Of a stretch of 64,000 nt of DNA, positions 36,401 through 50,189 are shown in pieces (positions within the stretch are counted from its first letter, which is position 1; every line of letters begins with the position of its first letter). Below the pieces are notes generated by a model that was not told the DNA's origin, did no database searches, and saw only the letters and a list, made by a program, of their open reading frames with translations. The stretch spans positions 6,370,146 through 6,434,145 of the forward strand of contig JAPFBE010000002.1 in the NCBI GenBank assembly GCA_034336665.1, given 5' to 3'. The stretch comes from Luscinia megarhynchos. Lineage: Eukaryota; Chordata; Aves; Passeriformes; Turdidae. The position numbers and the translations under genes were made by a program.

Positions 36401-38639
36401 CTATGTCAAAGATATGTTGAAATCAGCACAGCCTTCAAACAAACACGCAAACAAACAAACAAATAAAATAATTAAGGAGTATTTTGTGTTATCTGTGTAT
36501 GAACAATAGTCTCATGACCTCAAAGAAGCACAGTTTCTGTGTTGATATTTTCCCCAGGAAAAATTGTAGTTTATTTATTGTCCATAGCATCAGGTTTGAA
36601 GGAAATTCAATAAGAAACAGTTGAACAGGCTATGTCACTATAAGTACAAATATATTTTGCACAGTTAAAAAGGGATGGGGGGAACAAATCAGAGATTAGT
36701 GAAACAGGATTCCTTTTAACTTTCCCACCTATTTACCTACTCCCTATGCTATAATTCTGTTTCTACTGAGTGAATGCAACCCCTTTATTATTTTGCCTGA
36801 GCTTAACCATGGGTTTACTTTGTCTTGCTCTCCTGCTTAAGAACTTCATTGAAAAAAAGGGTTACTTGACAATAGCCACTGACAAAATACTCAGCTGGAA
36901 AACATATCTTCCAACGTGGTTCCCTCATGTAAATTTCTTGTATGGAGTCCTATTAGACTGTCAGCCTTAATTATGCTGAGCAGTGCCACACAAAAACCAG
37001 GGGGATAATAATACTGTACATTGAAATACAACTCCACATAGTAAACACAATGTATTCTAGAGCAGGAATACTCAGCAGGAAATAGAGGCATAAAAGGCCT
37101 CCCTCACCTCAATACCTGTGAACTAATATAATCTAATATGTTACAAGATTAACTGAAAAAGGAGAGAAACATACTATTGTAAAGGATCTTGCAGCTGGAG
37201 GACAAGTTGGATTCCTTTCCTAATTTAAAGATATCACCTTCTGAATGATGCACCCATGCATCTGAAATCATTGTTGAATATTTACTAAACTAATGGCATT
37301 TTTTCTGACATGTAATGCACATATTTACAGGGATGTATGTTTGTTGATCTAATGGATTAAGCATGAAAAAGTGGAAACAAGTTTGAATGGCTATACAATA
37401 AAATGCACTGATAATTACTTGAATCAGGAATTTAAAGAAGTCAACAGATGTGGAAAGTCATTATCCATGTAACTTTCAATTCTTTTGTAGATGGAAAGAG
37501 ACAATGACAGCAGAGATAAGCTACAGTGACATTCCTGAAAAGCCATTTGCTTTTGAAAATCAATATATCTCAACAAGTTTAAAAGTGTTTTCTCCTACAG
37601 ATAAGTTACAAATAAGAGGGGGGCATCAAAGAAACCTAAAGCTATATTTTATTTTCTTTTCAGATTTGCTTTCAGCAGTGCAGTAATTTGTTAATTTAAT
37701 GCAGAGCTTTTCTTCAGAGGCATAATTCTAAGTATTAGATTTCAGAGAGAAAATTAAAGTGATTATTCTGTTTGCCTTCCCCTCTTCAACACTTTCTGGA
37801 ATACAAAGGGCATTTCTGAGGTGACCAGAAGGACTTGTGATTTGTTGGCATTTGGGTGTCACTGTGGTACTCCCACATTGAGAAACATCCAATGTGGAAG
37901 TCTCTCCTACCCTGTAATTGCCTAACCCACATTTGCTTGCGAGCAGAACAGGATACTTCAAATCACTGCTTTGAATCACTCCTTCCACTTACACTACTGC
38001 CTTTCCTTTCAACAATCCTGAATCTTAGTCCTCTCTCCCTTCCACTGTATTGATGCATCACACCATCCCAAATACTTCTTTATGAGGAAGCTGCCAGCTT
38101 CCTCTTCATATTCCACCTTCTTGACTTCCCTTTACACATAGTTTTGCTCTGATGTACTCCAAGGGAAAGCTGACATAATATAATGTATTTGCAACTTTCT
38201 CTCTTTCCAACCATCAGTTTCTTACTTGTTGTGCCACTTGTCCCATTAATTAGGTCCTCTCTCCTCATTGGAGATATCTTCATTGCCATTTGTTCATCAC
38301 CTTTCATGTTCTGATAGCTCTTTCTTTTTAAAATACTCATTTGCTTTATTTTTAGAAAAATAAACATAAATATAAATGTATCAGCCTTAATTTAATCTTT
38401 GTCCTCATATGGCACTATAACTACTGCTCCAGCTGTCTTCTTCAATTAATTAATAATTAAACATATACAACCACAGCCTAAAGTTTACTAATTTCATCAT
38501 GTATCTTAACAACCCATCATTTGCACTCAACAGAATTTGTTCATATTGTTCAGGTTCAGTGCTGCATTGCACAGCACTTCACGTGTCACATTTCTAAATG
38601 CTTCATCGACATAGCTTGCAGAAGATCCTTCTAATTTCT
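36401..38639. other. No gene confirmed; (CAAA)n run at 36436-36466
   Basis: A short C/A-rich run of CAAA units lies just right of the LTR. A weak exon-shaped segment starts at 37491. The + strand turns pyrimidine-rich from about 37930 and may already belong to the LINE relic on its right. Confidence 0.4.
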
Positions 38640-39190
38640 CTTCCAGCTTTTTCTAACAGTTTCTTCAGATCCCATTTTTGGCCCTCATAATATTTTATCT
38701 GATTAATCTCTAAGACATATATGCTGATAGCAAACCAATCCGCATGTCAGTCAGTTTCTTTACACATAGTCTATTTTAAGTTTCTCCCTAACTACGTTCA
38801 CAACCAAAACTCTTGTCCAAACTCTTATGACAACATCCTTTTTTGCCCACAAGAAAAGAACTTGCTCTCCTTTTACTCTTTTAGAGTTGTTGGTGATTCT
38901 CCAAGGCTATTTGAGATGTCTCTTCATATCATTTAGTTCACTTATCCTTTTTTTATCACATCAAATAGAAACTACTTCTTTTCATTTTCAAGGATTTGTG
39001 TTGCCCACCTCTGCCCTTCCTCTTCTCCCATTATTTCTCATTTATTCTTCAAGGACAGACAGCATATATTAAGGCTACACTGACCATTACTGCTTTACTG
39101 GTTTTTGTATTCCCTATCTGACCACATTAATCTGGGGTCTTCTGCATTACAAGCAGCTTTGGGAGGCCTTCTAGTTCTGTATTTCTTGTG
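38640..39190 (+). mobile_element. Possible ancient L2-like LINE body relic
   Basis: The + strand is T/C-rich. It contains TCTCCCTAACTACGTTCACA, CCAAAACTCTTGTCCAAACT and CTTATGACAACATCC (about 38780-38840). That order recalls the L2-like reverse transcriptase stretch '..CCAAAACTCTTGTCCAAACTCTCATTA..', which is followed by the codons for a DYCN motif. The DYCN codons themselves are lost or unrecognisable. The rest is assigned by composition. Could be chance in pyrimidine-rich DNA. Confidence 0.33.
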
Positions 39191-39417
39191 GACAAAGGGG
39201 ATGGGATATTAAGAATGGTGGAATCTCAGTTTGTTCATCAGGCACCCGTAAAACAATTTATAACTGAACAAGAAAACAAAAATAACTATAATTTTTTGCA
39301 GAGACACTCCTGTCTAGGAGGCCTATCTTGACAAAGAATAAGTTGAGGGCAAGCTATGCCTCACTGCTTTGTGGAAACAGAACAATACAGAGATGTTGGA
39401 AACTCTAATAGCTGAAG
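39191..39417. other. No gene seen
   Basis: Short unique interval with no recognisable feature. Confidence 0.5.
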
Positions 39418-39497
39418 AAGTTTAATAGTTACCTTTTAAGGCAGCTATTTAACAAGTAAGTTTAATACTTCACTTTTAAGTTTAATAGCTGTTTTCA
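39418..39497. repeat. Imperfect 40-bp tandem duplication
   Basis: AAGTTTAATAGTTACCTTTTAAG (39418-39440), shortened in identity, recurs at 39458-39480 with three mismatches; a third partial start (AAGTTTAATAGCTG) begins at 39478. Local slippage-type duplication. Confidence 0.7.
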
Positions 39498-42400
39498 GAA
39501 GTCAAGGGGAAACCTTTACCCTAAACCAAAACCTTGAGCAAAATTTCTGTGAAGTGTGTTGAACCATATAAAGTTAGTACTGCTGGTGCACCAAGTTTCT
39601 CTTTTTTTGTGTCCTCAGCTTCACAGAAAAGCACAAGGGAGCACAACTGTACCTGCAACCAAGGGTGGTTCTCCCCCTGAATACTTCTGCTGGGACTGCA
39701 ACCTATTGCTCTGCTTTTGCCAAGGAGCTCTGCAGTAAGAGTATAAGAGTTCTTTCTGTCCTCCTCTCTTTCAGAACTTTCTCTGAACTTGAAGTACTTC
39801 AAATCCAGGTCATCAACACAAAATATTTGCCTCTAGAAACATAAATCAAGGGTACAGAAACTAAAATTAACATGGTGCTAAGACATAGATTGAGAGGCCC
39901 ACGTCTTCTTGAATGGATATTTTGGGGTTTTTTTAAGAAACAACTGTTGATCCTGGGATCTCCATTCTTTCCCAGGATGTTTTCTTTCTGTGAGTATTTC
40001 TAGACTCTGAGTGTGAAAGAGAAGAAAATACAGTGTGGAAAGGAGGGGGATCACTTCAGAGGAAAACGTTTGGAGGCAGATATTGGGTTCTCTTGATTCC
40101 TGACTTCTCAGCACCTTAATATCCTTTGCAATGAAATATATATAACATTATGTAATAGTGATATTACTGGTATTAGTGCATGTTTAGATGGCAAGATACT
40201 AATCATGGCCACTATTTCTACACAATAAAGCCATGGTTGTCTGTTTTTTTACACCTTTTTTTCTTAATGTAACTATGCACAGATTTTCTTCAAAGACTAT
40301 CTTTAAATCTACAAACCCACCACAATAAAATCAACTGTTCTATTAACTAGGCTTGGATATCTTTCAGGAGAACAAATGAGAACATCACTGGCTAAAGTAT
40401 CTCACCAGTCTTTCTCCCATAAAACTTATGAGTTTCTTCCTGTCTTCTATACTCATATTAAATATGATGTGTTTTATCAGCAGCTTGAAAAAAGCAAAGT
40501 GACCGAGCATCTTTTACCACTTTAACAGCATATGAAAAAAACTGGCCAGGCAAAGAAAGTAAGGCATGTTCAAAGTGAGAAGAAATTATTTCTATTCTCT
40601 GCTGATCCCCCACTGTGCCGAGTTTGTCTGTTTGGTATTGGAAAAGCCATGGCTGTTTCCATTGCAAATAATTCTAAAGCAGTACATATGTCCTTCACTG
40701 CAGTTGGCTCCAACATGACTAGAACTTTTGTATTAATCACTTTGCATCATATTGCTTCCTGCAAACAAAATGCAGCAAATATTTGTCTTCTTGAATTGAC
40801 CTGAAGTACCTGGGTCAAGAAGAAACCCAAGTGATTTTTTTTAATGGTGAAACTATCTGTTTTTGTGCAAAGCTCTCGTATAAAATGGAATCTATCTCCA
40901 AATTCCATAATTCCAAATAACACTAGAGAAGTACATCATAAAACTCTAGGCATAAAACCAATATATAATTGGTTTGACTCCTTTACCCAGCATTTTTCTT
41001 TCATCCACGAGCTGAAAGAGCAAAATGTAATCATAAACAACAGCTAACATAGTATATGTGACCTGCTTATAGAGATAAACATAAACTACTTAAAAAGTTT
41101 TGATTTCCGCATTCCATTGAAGCTCAGCAAACCATCCAGTTCTGAACCAGAAATTTCAGTGTCTGCCTCTGCAGTATTCTGGTAATTGTAAATGGATCTA
41201 CATGTACAATTATAGACAGCAATTTGCAAATCCTAACTCTGAGTTTCAATCTCCTTACCACTGAGTTTTAAATGGGAAAAAATATTGGTAGGTTTTTAAA
41301 TAAACCTTGCAAACTTCTTATAAACCAAGCACATCTATAGAGCTCGTGGGTCATACTGAATTTGTGACCTATTTGTTCCTATGAAGAAATATAGATAGAT
41401 AGATGAAGAGATACAGAGAATCATAGTAAAAATCATCTTGACATGAAGTTTTAGACCAGCTACATCATTTGTGCAGCACCAGTTCTACTTCCTACCTTTT
41501 CTGTCCATTGTTTACAATATGTGCTGACAACACGAGGAAATTACTTGGTTTCAGTTGTTTTCATTTTCTTCATCTAGGCGAACTATGACTGCAACACAAC
41601 CACACATTTCCTATTCAGATCACTTATATATTAACATTTTGTATTTGATACGCCATGATAATGAGTTCAAATGGGGACTCTGGTGGAAAACCTCTCAGGT
41701 AAAGGAAACAGATTTTGGAGATTCCATTCTATCACCTTACCTGGCATCTTTTCTAAAGATGATGTTCTCAAAAAGTACAAAAAACCCTAGCCCCCTATGC
41801 AGATTTCTTCCCTATCCCCAATGAGATGGGATGGCATCTCAGTTTCTTTTGCTTTTTCATTCATCTCCGCCTCCCTCCTCTGCTCTCCCCAGGCAGATCT
41901 CTGTGAGCTCTGATAACCTAGCCAAATTAAAGATTATGTAATTAAACTCTGTTTAGCAAATTCTTCTTCAATTGTAGTTCAGAGCTGGAACACAATGTCA
42001 CTGTGAGCCTTTAAATGCTTCTATCCCTCCCTAGAAATGGATATACATGAGAGGTGGTTGAAGTGACTCTTCTGTGATGCAGGATAAAAGGTTCTATATA
42101 AATGTAAGACATACTTTCTCATAGTCCAATATTTCACTGAAAGGTTGTAATTAGTGTAAGCATGGCTTAACATAAAAAAGAGCTTTGCATTCAACATTTT
42201 ACGTGCAACATCTTGACAAGATGTAGATCATTTTATGTTGAAATAAAAAGCTGCTTGTAGTGAAATACTGTAAAGACAGTCTGAAGAAGCTTTGAAATCA
42301 ATAGATAACACATTACTGAAATTAGGGAGGCTTGACCTGCTCTTCTAGGAACAGCTAGTACATCAGTTAGACTTGGTTTTATTTGACCTTAAAATTCTTG

Positions 42401-45400
42401 TTTTCTTTCTGATGATTTCTAGATTCCTTAGATGTTAGAGGATTTTATTGGTGTAGCTGTTCTGGTTGTTTTTTAAGCCAAATTTTGTTTTATACAAGAT
42501 ATTATAGAAGTTTAAACCAGAGAGAAATGTTAGAAGAACAGAAGGTTCTTAGCAATGCTGGATCTTTCAAGCCTGTGATTTATTTGCAATGTAATTCAAT
42601 TATTAGAAATAGACGGTATTTTTATATATTTCAGTTCTGCTATACACAAAATCACAAAAGCCAGATATTTTCTATTAGTGTTTGATAGCATGTGGTTACT
42701 GAGGCCATAAAAAATAATAAAGTATAATCTTAGTATAAACTATGATTAATTTTTATTAGGATGATACATTTATATATTATAAACTGATGATATATTTGTA
42801 GATTTTTTTTCCTGCAAGTTTAGTAGTTTCCCTGGGTGCAGAATGCAGAATTGTATATGAGATATTTGAGTGTCTAAAACGATGTATGATAAATGAAGTA
42901 GCATGCTACTTATACGCTTATCATGTTCCTTGACTAGCAACAGGTTCAGCAAAGGGCACAGCCAGTAAATGAAATTTTCCACCAGGACAATATATCATCA
43001 CAAGAAATGTATGCGCTGGAAACTTACAAGCTTGCTCGAGATGCGGACAAGGTGTGAAATGGCAAAAAATGAAAAGCAGAAACAGCATATAGTAAATTTC
43101 AAATTCAGCTGTATTTCCATATTGGCTGAGCATGGTGCTTTAACTGTTTGAAGTAATGTATTTTTGAAAATAATAAAAACATACACATAAAGTTAGATCA
43201 GTTTTAATGCTAGGACAAATTTCCTTCATTAGATATCCTATAAATTCTTTTGAGAAAATAAACTGTAAAGAGAGTAATCTGCTGAGAGTATTTTTTTAAT
43301 CCCCTTCAGAATCAAAATATAAAACAACATCTTTAAATGCATATTTCTTCCTCAGAGTTACAGGCTGAAAATCTGCTCCAGGAAACATTTATCATAACCT
43401 TCAACACTCTGTGGAGAGCACTAATTAAAATAATAATAAAAAACCCAGGAAAAAAAACCCAGCAGTGTCTATATATTTCCCAGTGGAATTTAGTTTGTTT
43501 ACAAAAACATTTCATAATAAGAATTTCTGACATATAACCATTGAATCCTAACAAACTATAAATACTCCTGTCTTCTTGCAAAAAGGTACACCAAATACCA
43601 AGGAGAAACTTCTTGGCATTCTGGTAGTCGGTGGAAACATGGCTAAAAATATATTGAAAGTGTCTGTTTTTATGGTTACCAGCTGTACAGCCTCACTGAA
43701 GAGAAATGAGCCTTGGAAAATGTGGTCAGGGTCTGCAATTCTATCTTAAAGAGGCTTCTGAAATGTCTTGAAATTTAATTGCTGCACTGAAAGAAATCTA
43801 GCATAATGACACCGCTTGTGTCTATGTATTATGGTAGTGGCTGTATTTATGTGCTGAAACAATTTTGTAAACTGAGTTGTAGATCCCACTCTTCATGCCC
43901 GTACCAGATACACCTCTGGAGAGATTTGGCTGATTTAGTTTTACTGTGCACCATAATTTTAAAACCAGCAGAACATAGTTTCAGCCATAATGTCTTTCTA
44001 TCGCTCTTTTTTTTTAACCAGAAAAGTGCCTCTCTCTTATACCTTTCTCCATCTTGCTTCCAATTAGCAACCCTTTTTTAAACCCCACTGAAAACAATAC
44101 TAAAATACATTTATAGTTACAGTCAAATATTTATTTCATAAATGTTTTATTCCTTGCCAATGTATTTTGGGATGGACATCTTATTTTCATGAGCTTAAAT
44201 ATCACCATACTATTCCAAAGATGTTAGTGACAAAAAGTCACAAAGAGAACACAAAAAGGAGCAATATTTCATTAACAAACAGGAATCTTCCCCTCTTCTG
44301 GACATAAATTTGCTGTGTTCACTCTCTAAGCTATACAGCCTTTCCTAGTGGCAGACTGATGCAATTTAACCAAGGATTTTAACTGGAGAACAAAACAGAC
44401 TCTATGATACACCGTGCCTCCAGAGACAATATGTCTCACATTCCCAGACTGGTTTCATTTTTCACTCTCTGTGTTTAGGCCTTCTGTTTTATCACCACAA
44501 TGGCAAAATTTTGACCAGACTGGTATCAAAGGAAATTCTATTCTATCCAATAGACCCAGGACAGGTCTTGACATATTTGCTTAATTCCAGCATTTATTAA
44601 TTTATGTTCTTTGGCTTTATGTTTAATATTTTTGTGCCTCACTGTTTATTGTGCTTCACACTCTATTGGATCTAATGTTTCTCTGTTCATATCAAATCCA
44701 GACTTAATTTTCCTTTTCTTATTTCTCTAACCTTCTATCTTTATAATATTAACTCAGAATCAAAATTTTCATGCTTAGACAGACTGCTGGTTTTTTTTGA
44801 GGCACAGTGAATCAGACTAAAAGCACACATACAAAAGGCCATGAGAGCTATTTGTGGTTTAAATAAGCAGAATTCAATGAAGTCTATGCTTTCTCTAGTA
44901 CACAAGACTAGACTCCATCTAGCCATAGACCTCTGGAAATTTAGCACCAAATTACCAGTTTCAGCAACAGCAGTCTAAGTACTAACTATTAAAGTCAAAT
45001 TAATAAGTTTTGCACTCGTTGCAAGCCTCCAGTTTGTATCCTTTGCTCTCTCTCACAGGTCTCATGATCTTTGCAATGTCTGGAACAAAAGATCTAATCT
45101 GCATGGCTGATGTCAAATGACAAGGGTTTATGCACTGTCTGGTTAACTTTGTCACTAGTCAATGGCTGTTGTCTTCCAGGGGCAGGCTCACTGTCATCAC
45201 TGACATAAGGAGACCCCATGGGCTTTGTGACCACTCTCAGAGTGCCAGTATTTCCTATGCAGCTGGTTTTGCCACTGTCCAAGTTTAAAAACTGAGCCAC
45301 TGTAGAACCAGAAAGCCACTCTAGTTCTGAAAGCCAGGCCCTCACATTTATTCAAAGAGTAGTTTCTTTACCATTATTTCTCTATTTATTTCTTTCTATA

Positions 45401-46081
45401 GATAATATCTAACTTTTTGAACAACTGGCATATTTTTAGTGCCATGTGATTCTCCTAGCCTTGTTAGATGAATTCCAGCTTCCATGGACATTATCTTCCA
45501 TACATTTTCTGTTTTTTTCTCCTTTTCTCATAATTGTTTTCTTGTTCCATAATTACATAGCATTCTGGTATTCTTCTGTTTAACTTAGATAATTGACATC
45601 AGCATCCTTGATACATTCTGTACAAATATAGGAAAATATAGATCTCATTCATTTTCTTTTTGTTTTACAGAGCAGCAGTTAACCTAATATCATCTTTCTA
45701 CTTGCCACCCTTCTCAGGTGTGCAAATGAAGATAAAGACAATTGAACCACTGCTGTCATGGCAAAATGCCACAAGAACTATTCAAATTTTTAACATAATG
45801 TCAGGTATAAAATCTTTTGGAAGAACAGTAAGGACTGTTGAGGCTAGTTGACAAACTTTATTTTGAACCATTTTGCTCTGCTACTTCAATACCTCTCTAA
45901 TAGATTGTTCCTTCTGAGATTAAGAATATACTTTCACTGTAAAACATGCTTTTCTATAAATTGTCATGTGGAGAAACAAAGGATCCTAATTAAGTGAGAT
46001 AGCAATGATTTAATTTCTATATCTGATTTCAAAAGCTTGGGGACCCTTCCCTCTTACTCTAGATGGCTCTGTGGTCTCTAA
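39498..46081. other. No gene confirmed; unique AT-rich DNA
   Basis: About 6.6 kb without a recognisable mobile element. Two exon-shaped segments with good splice sites lie at 41578-41698 and 45671-45804; their peptides are unrecognised. A (TAGA)n run of 16 bp lies at 41391-41406. Blocks of mixed-composition unique DNA near 40600-40800 and 43620-43800 look like possible conserved elements. Confidence 0.4.
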
Positions 46082-46110
46082 AGGAGCCACTTAGTACTTA
46101 TGTGGCTCCT
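46082..46110. repeat. Short perfect inverted repeat (hairpin)
   Basis: AGGAGCCAC, an 11-base loop, then GTGGCTCCT: nine perfect pairs. The words resemble the 'CTTAGGAGCC...GGCTCCTAA' palindromic repeats of sauropsids, so it may be a decayed miniature element. No poly-T follows that would make it a terminator-like structure. Confidence 0.6.
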
Positions 46111-46813
46111 AAATTCATACTGCTTTCTTCCTTAAAAATGTCACTGTTCTCATTTTACATTGGCACTATGTACTTATGGCACTTGTCTTATGGGCATAAT
46201 CAGTAAAAAAACCAAGAAAATAAAAAATGCCACATGCCTATTAGAAATAAGTGCTGAAAAAAATGTTTAAAAAAAGTCTCTGTTGTAGAATAGAAATTAA
46301 TAAACTTCCCATACAATTGCCATATTTAATCCTGATTCTACATGCTGTACAGATACAAGGTTTGTATAGCAGGTTCTATGTTCAAAGCAACACTGAAGCA
46401 CCAACATTTCCAATTTTTTGAAACTTTCATAGATTTTTCTATAAGCAGTTCTCCTTTTCTACAGAACAAAAGATGGCTAGGATCTTTGTCAACTAGCAGC
46501 TTTATGATTCAGGACAGGACAACTCACACTGACCTTAAGGAGCTCTCTTGTCTGTGTGGAGAGCCATAGGAAAACATCCAAAGCAGCAAATGCAGTTAAG
46601 AAAAAGATCTATTTTTATGATATCTTTTAACTCCCTGAAGATATTATGAGGAATCATCAACTAATAGTGTACTACTGTAAGTAATTTGGACTTATAATAT
46701 TGTAGTATTACAAAACTGCTTCTTTGTTTAAACCAAAATAGGCTCCAACATAGGGCAGCACTCAATCTCTTTTATCCATCTGGTCAAAGACCATGGACTA
46801 ATTTCCAAAAGTA
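46111..46813. other. No gene seen; unique DNA
   Basis: A 75-codon + frame (46342-46569) is preceded internally by a pyrimidine tract and AG at 46464, but has no donor and no recognised domain. Confidence 0.45.
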
Positions 46814-46849
46814 TATTAATATACCCTTTCATATTAATAAACCCTTTCA
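46814..46849. repeat. 18-bp tandem duplication
   Basis: TATTAATATACCCTTTCA followed directly by TATTAATAAACCCTTTCA, one mismatch. A simple local duplication. Confidence 0.9.
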
Positions 46850-49800
46850 TTCACAGACTGCAAGACCAAGAGAAATACAGTTCTCCTTACATTTTCCTTT
46901 GTGTTTGATGAACATAAACCTGATTTTACTGGAATTCTTCTCTTGCCATTGAGACATCAGTCAACTATTGATTTTAAGAATATAAAACTATCCCTAATTT
47001 TCACCCTTAGAAGACAGCTAGATTATCTGTTCCAAATTTATGCATATTACAGGACTCATATAGTTATTTGCTGGGGGTAGGAGAGATGAAAGAGACACAG
47101 AGAAAGAGGACAGAATAGTAAAAGGATTTAGACCCACTTACCTCTGTAAAATAAGCTTCCCAGGCTGTAAAAGCTTACAGAAATTAAATTTTGCCAATAA
47201 AGATTTGGCAGCATTTTAAATTAATTTCAGGAGAAAACGTCCACATAACTAGGGTCAAGAGGAAAGACAATGGAAAAAAATTGGGTGTGTGGTTCATTTA
47301 AACACAGCCTCAAAAGTAAAACCTTCTGATGGCAAGTGCTATGGATCTGAGGTTACATGAACTTAGTATTAACTTTACAAATCAGGAACTTCACAATGAA
47401 ATGGATCTCTTCATTAGAGAATCTCCAGCTACTTTGTGGTCTGTGGAGATGCTATCTGATCATTCAGAGATGTACTTGTGGTTTGTAAAAATGGGGACCC
47501 TAAAGACCATCAGAGTCACTCTCTCCCCTGGGGTCTTTTTACTCTGCTGACACTTAGTGAAAATCTACCAGCAATACAGTCTCAAAACCAGCAATCATTA
47601 ACTCATTCAAAGTCACAGGCACAAGGGTCTGGGGTTAGCAACTATTAATTAGTGTAATTATTCCCAGGATGACAATTACCAGCGGCGGAATCCACTTAAC
47701 ATCTATTTCTCAGAACTTGTCATTTTGCAATGCTAATGTTTCTAATAGGTTCATTTGCCACCATTAACTGATTACATTCACTATGGTATATTGTTTCAGA
47801 TGGATAGGATGGAAAGCCAATACCTAATATTGACCTTTATGGTATCCTGTGATTAGAAAGGCTGCTCCTACCATGATTAGCCACATCATTCTCTTGAAAA
47901 TCATACATCTTATTTGTGAAGTATTTGTGATATTTCTCCTCTTTTAAATATGCTTATAAAATAAATCTCCTGAAGAAATAACATGGTATCTTTCAAATTA
48001 TACTCTTCCACAAATGCACTTGTTTGAGCTAAAATACTGTATATATTAGTTCAATCTGATTTTAATTCTACTTCAGCTAAAAGTTATATGGACTTGGTAT
48101 AATTTCAAACCTGATTCTCCAATTTTAGGAAAAAAAAAAAAACAAAAAAAAACAATGAGAAGAGGGACAAGTTTACAGCCTGTGTTTGCTCAAGAGTGTC
48201 CAAACCCTACATGCTGCTGAGCCATGTTGAAAACCTGTGCAGTGCAAAGAAACTAGAATGCTTAGCATGCATTCAAATGACAATTATGCATTTCTTAAAG
48301 GAGCAGAGAGAAATAAGTGGTATAGAGATATTTTCACCGCTCCTATGAAAAGGAAGATTAGATGTCCTCAACAAACAGGACTTTGATAGGACATAGAAAT
48401 AATTCATTAATAACAGAAGGAAGCAAGCCTTTGATGGGAAGATTTTTCTCCAGATTTTGAAAATTTCAGAATTTTAACAAAGGCTTTAATAAATCTTACT
48501 GATTCCAAAGAATATTATTCTTCTGCCAAGTTAAAGTCTTATATTTCAAACTCTGTAAAGTATGATAAATTAGTGGTTGCCATACAGGGAGTCTACAGGA
48601 TAAAGAAGATTATCTGGGAGAAGGTAGTGCAAGAGTTCCTATTTCAATTACCAGTAAAGTCTGGATTGTTGAAACAGGAGAAAGATATTCTAGTACAAAA
48701 GCAGGAGAAGAATGCAGCAACTATGGCATCATGTTATTCTGACATGTCTCTCTTTCTTCACTCTCCAAGAAACTGACAGCAAGAGCAATCAAAGATGTCA
48801 TACAGTGAATATCAGAGTTCAAAATGAACAGAAGAAGAGAAGTAGGGCAGTATGTTTTCTGGAAAAGCTTTAATTCTTTACTCTTGCTATGCTGATGAGT
48901 TATAAATTGAAAGAGAATGTATTTTTAAATCTGTGTTAATAGCCTGTGTTTAAGAATGATGAAGTGCGATTTTAGCATGTATTTTAAAGGCTCTCCAAAA
49001 TAGTGCCTCAACAATGCAGGAGTAAGTGGAAACAGACGTGTTGATTTTTAATGTGCTGCTAGATTGTTTTTGTGTGCATTTGATGTTCTTCTTTAATAGC
49101 CTCAAGTAAAAGGCTGAATGAATCCAACAACAGTAGCTGAAAAAAGTGCAATGAGTCATATTACAGGAAAATGGAGAAAAGGATACAGGACTCTCCACTG
49201 AACACAATCCTATATTGTAGGCAATCTGTGATAACACCCTTTTCATTTCAGTTCAGTCCCATAAAATTACCACTAACATTACAACTCATGCAGAACACAG
49301 ATAAATGTAAAAATGTCACAGAATTCTTCCAGATGGGACTTTTAGTTCCACTAGATCACCATCTACTTTTTTTACTTGTCTAATATTTCATTACAACCTT
49401 CCATAAGTTAATTTTCTTTCCACTGACCATGTAAATCACAAATCAATTTTCATTTAAAATGCCTGACTACAGATTGCTCCTGAAAGCTCAACGTATATGC
49501 TTCAGTGAGCTCTCCAACATTCTTAATGCACATTAGAAAAATGTTGTGGTTTTCTAAAAATCTTTTTAAAGGAATTAATTTTACATTAAAGTCTAGCATT
49601 AAACTCAAGTAGTGGTATTCCTACCTTCCCTCTTCTCCCCTCCACTTCTAAAATACAGCTATATTTTTGAAATGCAACTGTATGTAGAGAAAAAAGTCTT
49701 TCATGACAATGACATTTGATCTTAAAACAAAAACTCAAACAAAACCATAAACTGCTCTAGATTTGCAGAAAGCAGAGATGATTACTTAATCCCAAACCAT

Positions 49801-50189
49801 TATTGTGATTGTGTACTTCTCTAGGGGAAAGAAGAGAGAAAAGGAGGAAACCATTCACAGTTCAGACAATGGCTGTGTTTTATTTGAGCCATTCTTTTTT
49901 TTTTTAATTTTTCTCTTTGTTTGGGTTAAAATATGCAATTGAATGTTGTTAATTTTACTTACGGAAGCAGCCATCCTAAAACAAATGGGATATACCTGTG
50001 GGACAGCAGGATTCAGCCTTTAAAACAATCCATAAGAAATGTTTTATTGGAACACCCAGAAAATATCCTGTAACAGTATTCTCTTTAAATGCTCTTTTCT
50101 TACACTAATTTAAAATTTGTAAATATACATTTGCAAACTGGACTTTGGAAACATGGTTTCTGTGGCTAGTTTTGCTATTGTTCTGCTGA
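46850..50189. other. No gene confirmed; conserved-element-like DNA at 47.6-47.8 kb
   Basis: No mobile element is recognised. 47600-47790 is unique, holds the CpG-bearing word CCAGCGGCGGAATCC in AT-rich surroundings and a TTAATTAGTGTAATTA palindromic homeodomain-type site, and looks like a conserved element. A-rich tract at 48129-48155. Frames of 60-98 codons have no support. Confidence 0.4.

Noticed and set aside
45094..45345. 83-codon - strand frame of protein-like composition
   Set aside because: No domain, no splice sites at its ends, and no conservation evidence available.
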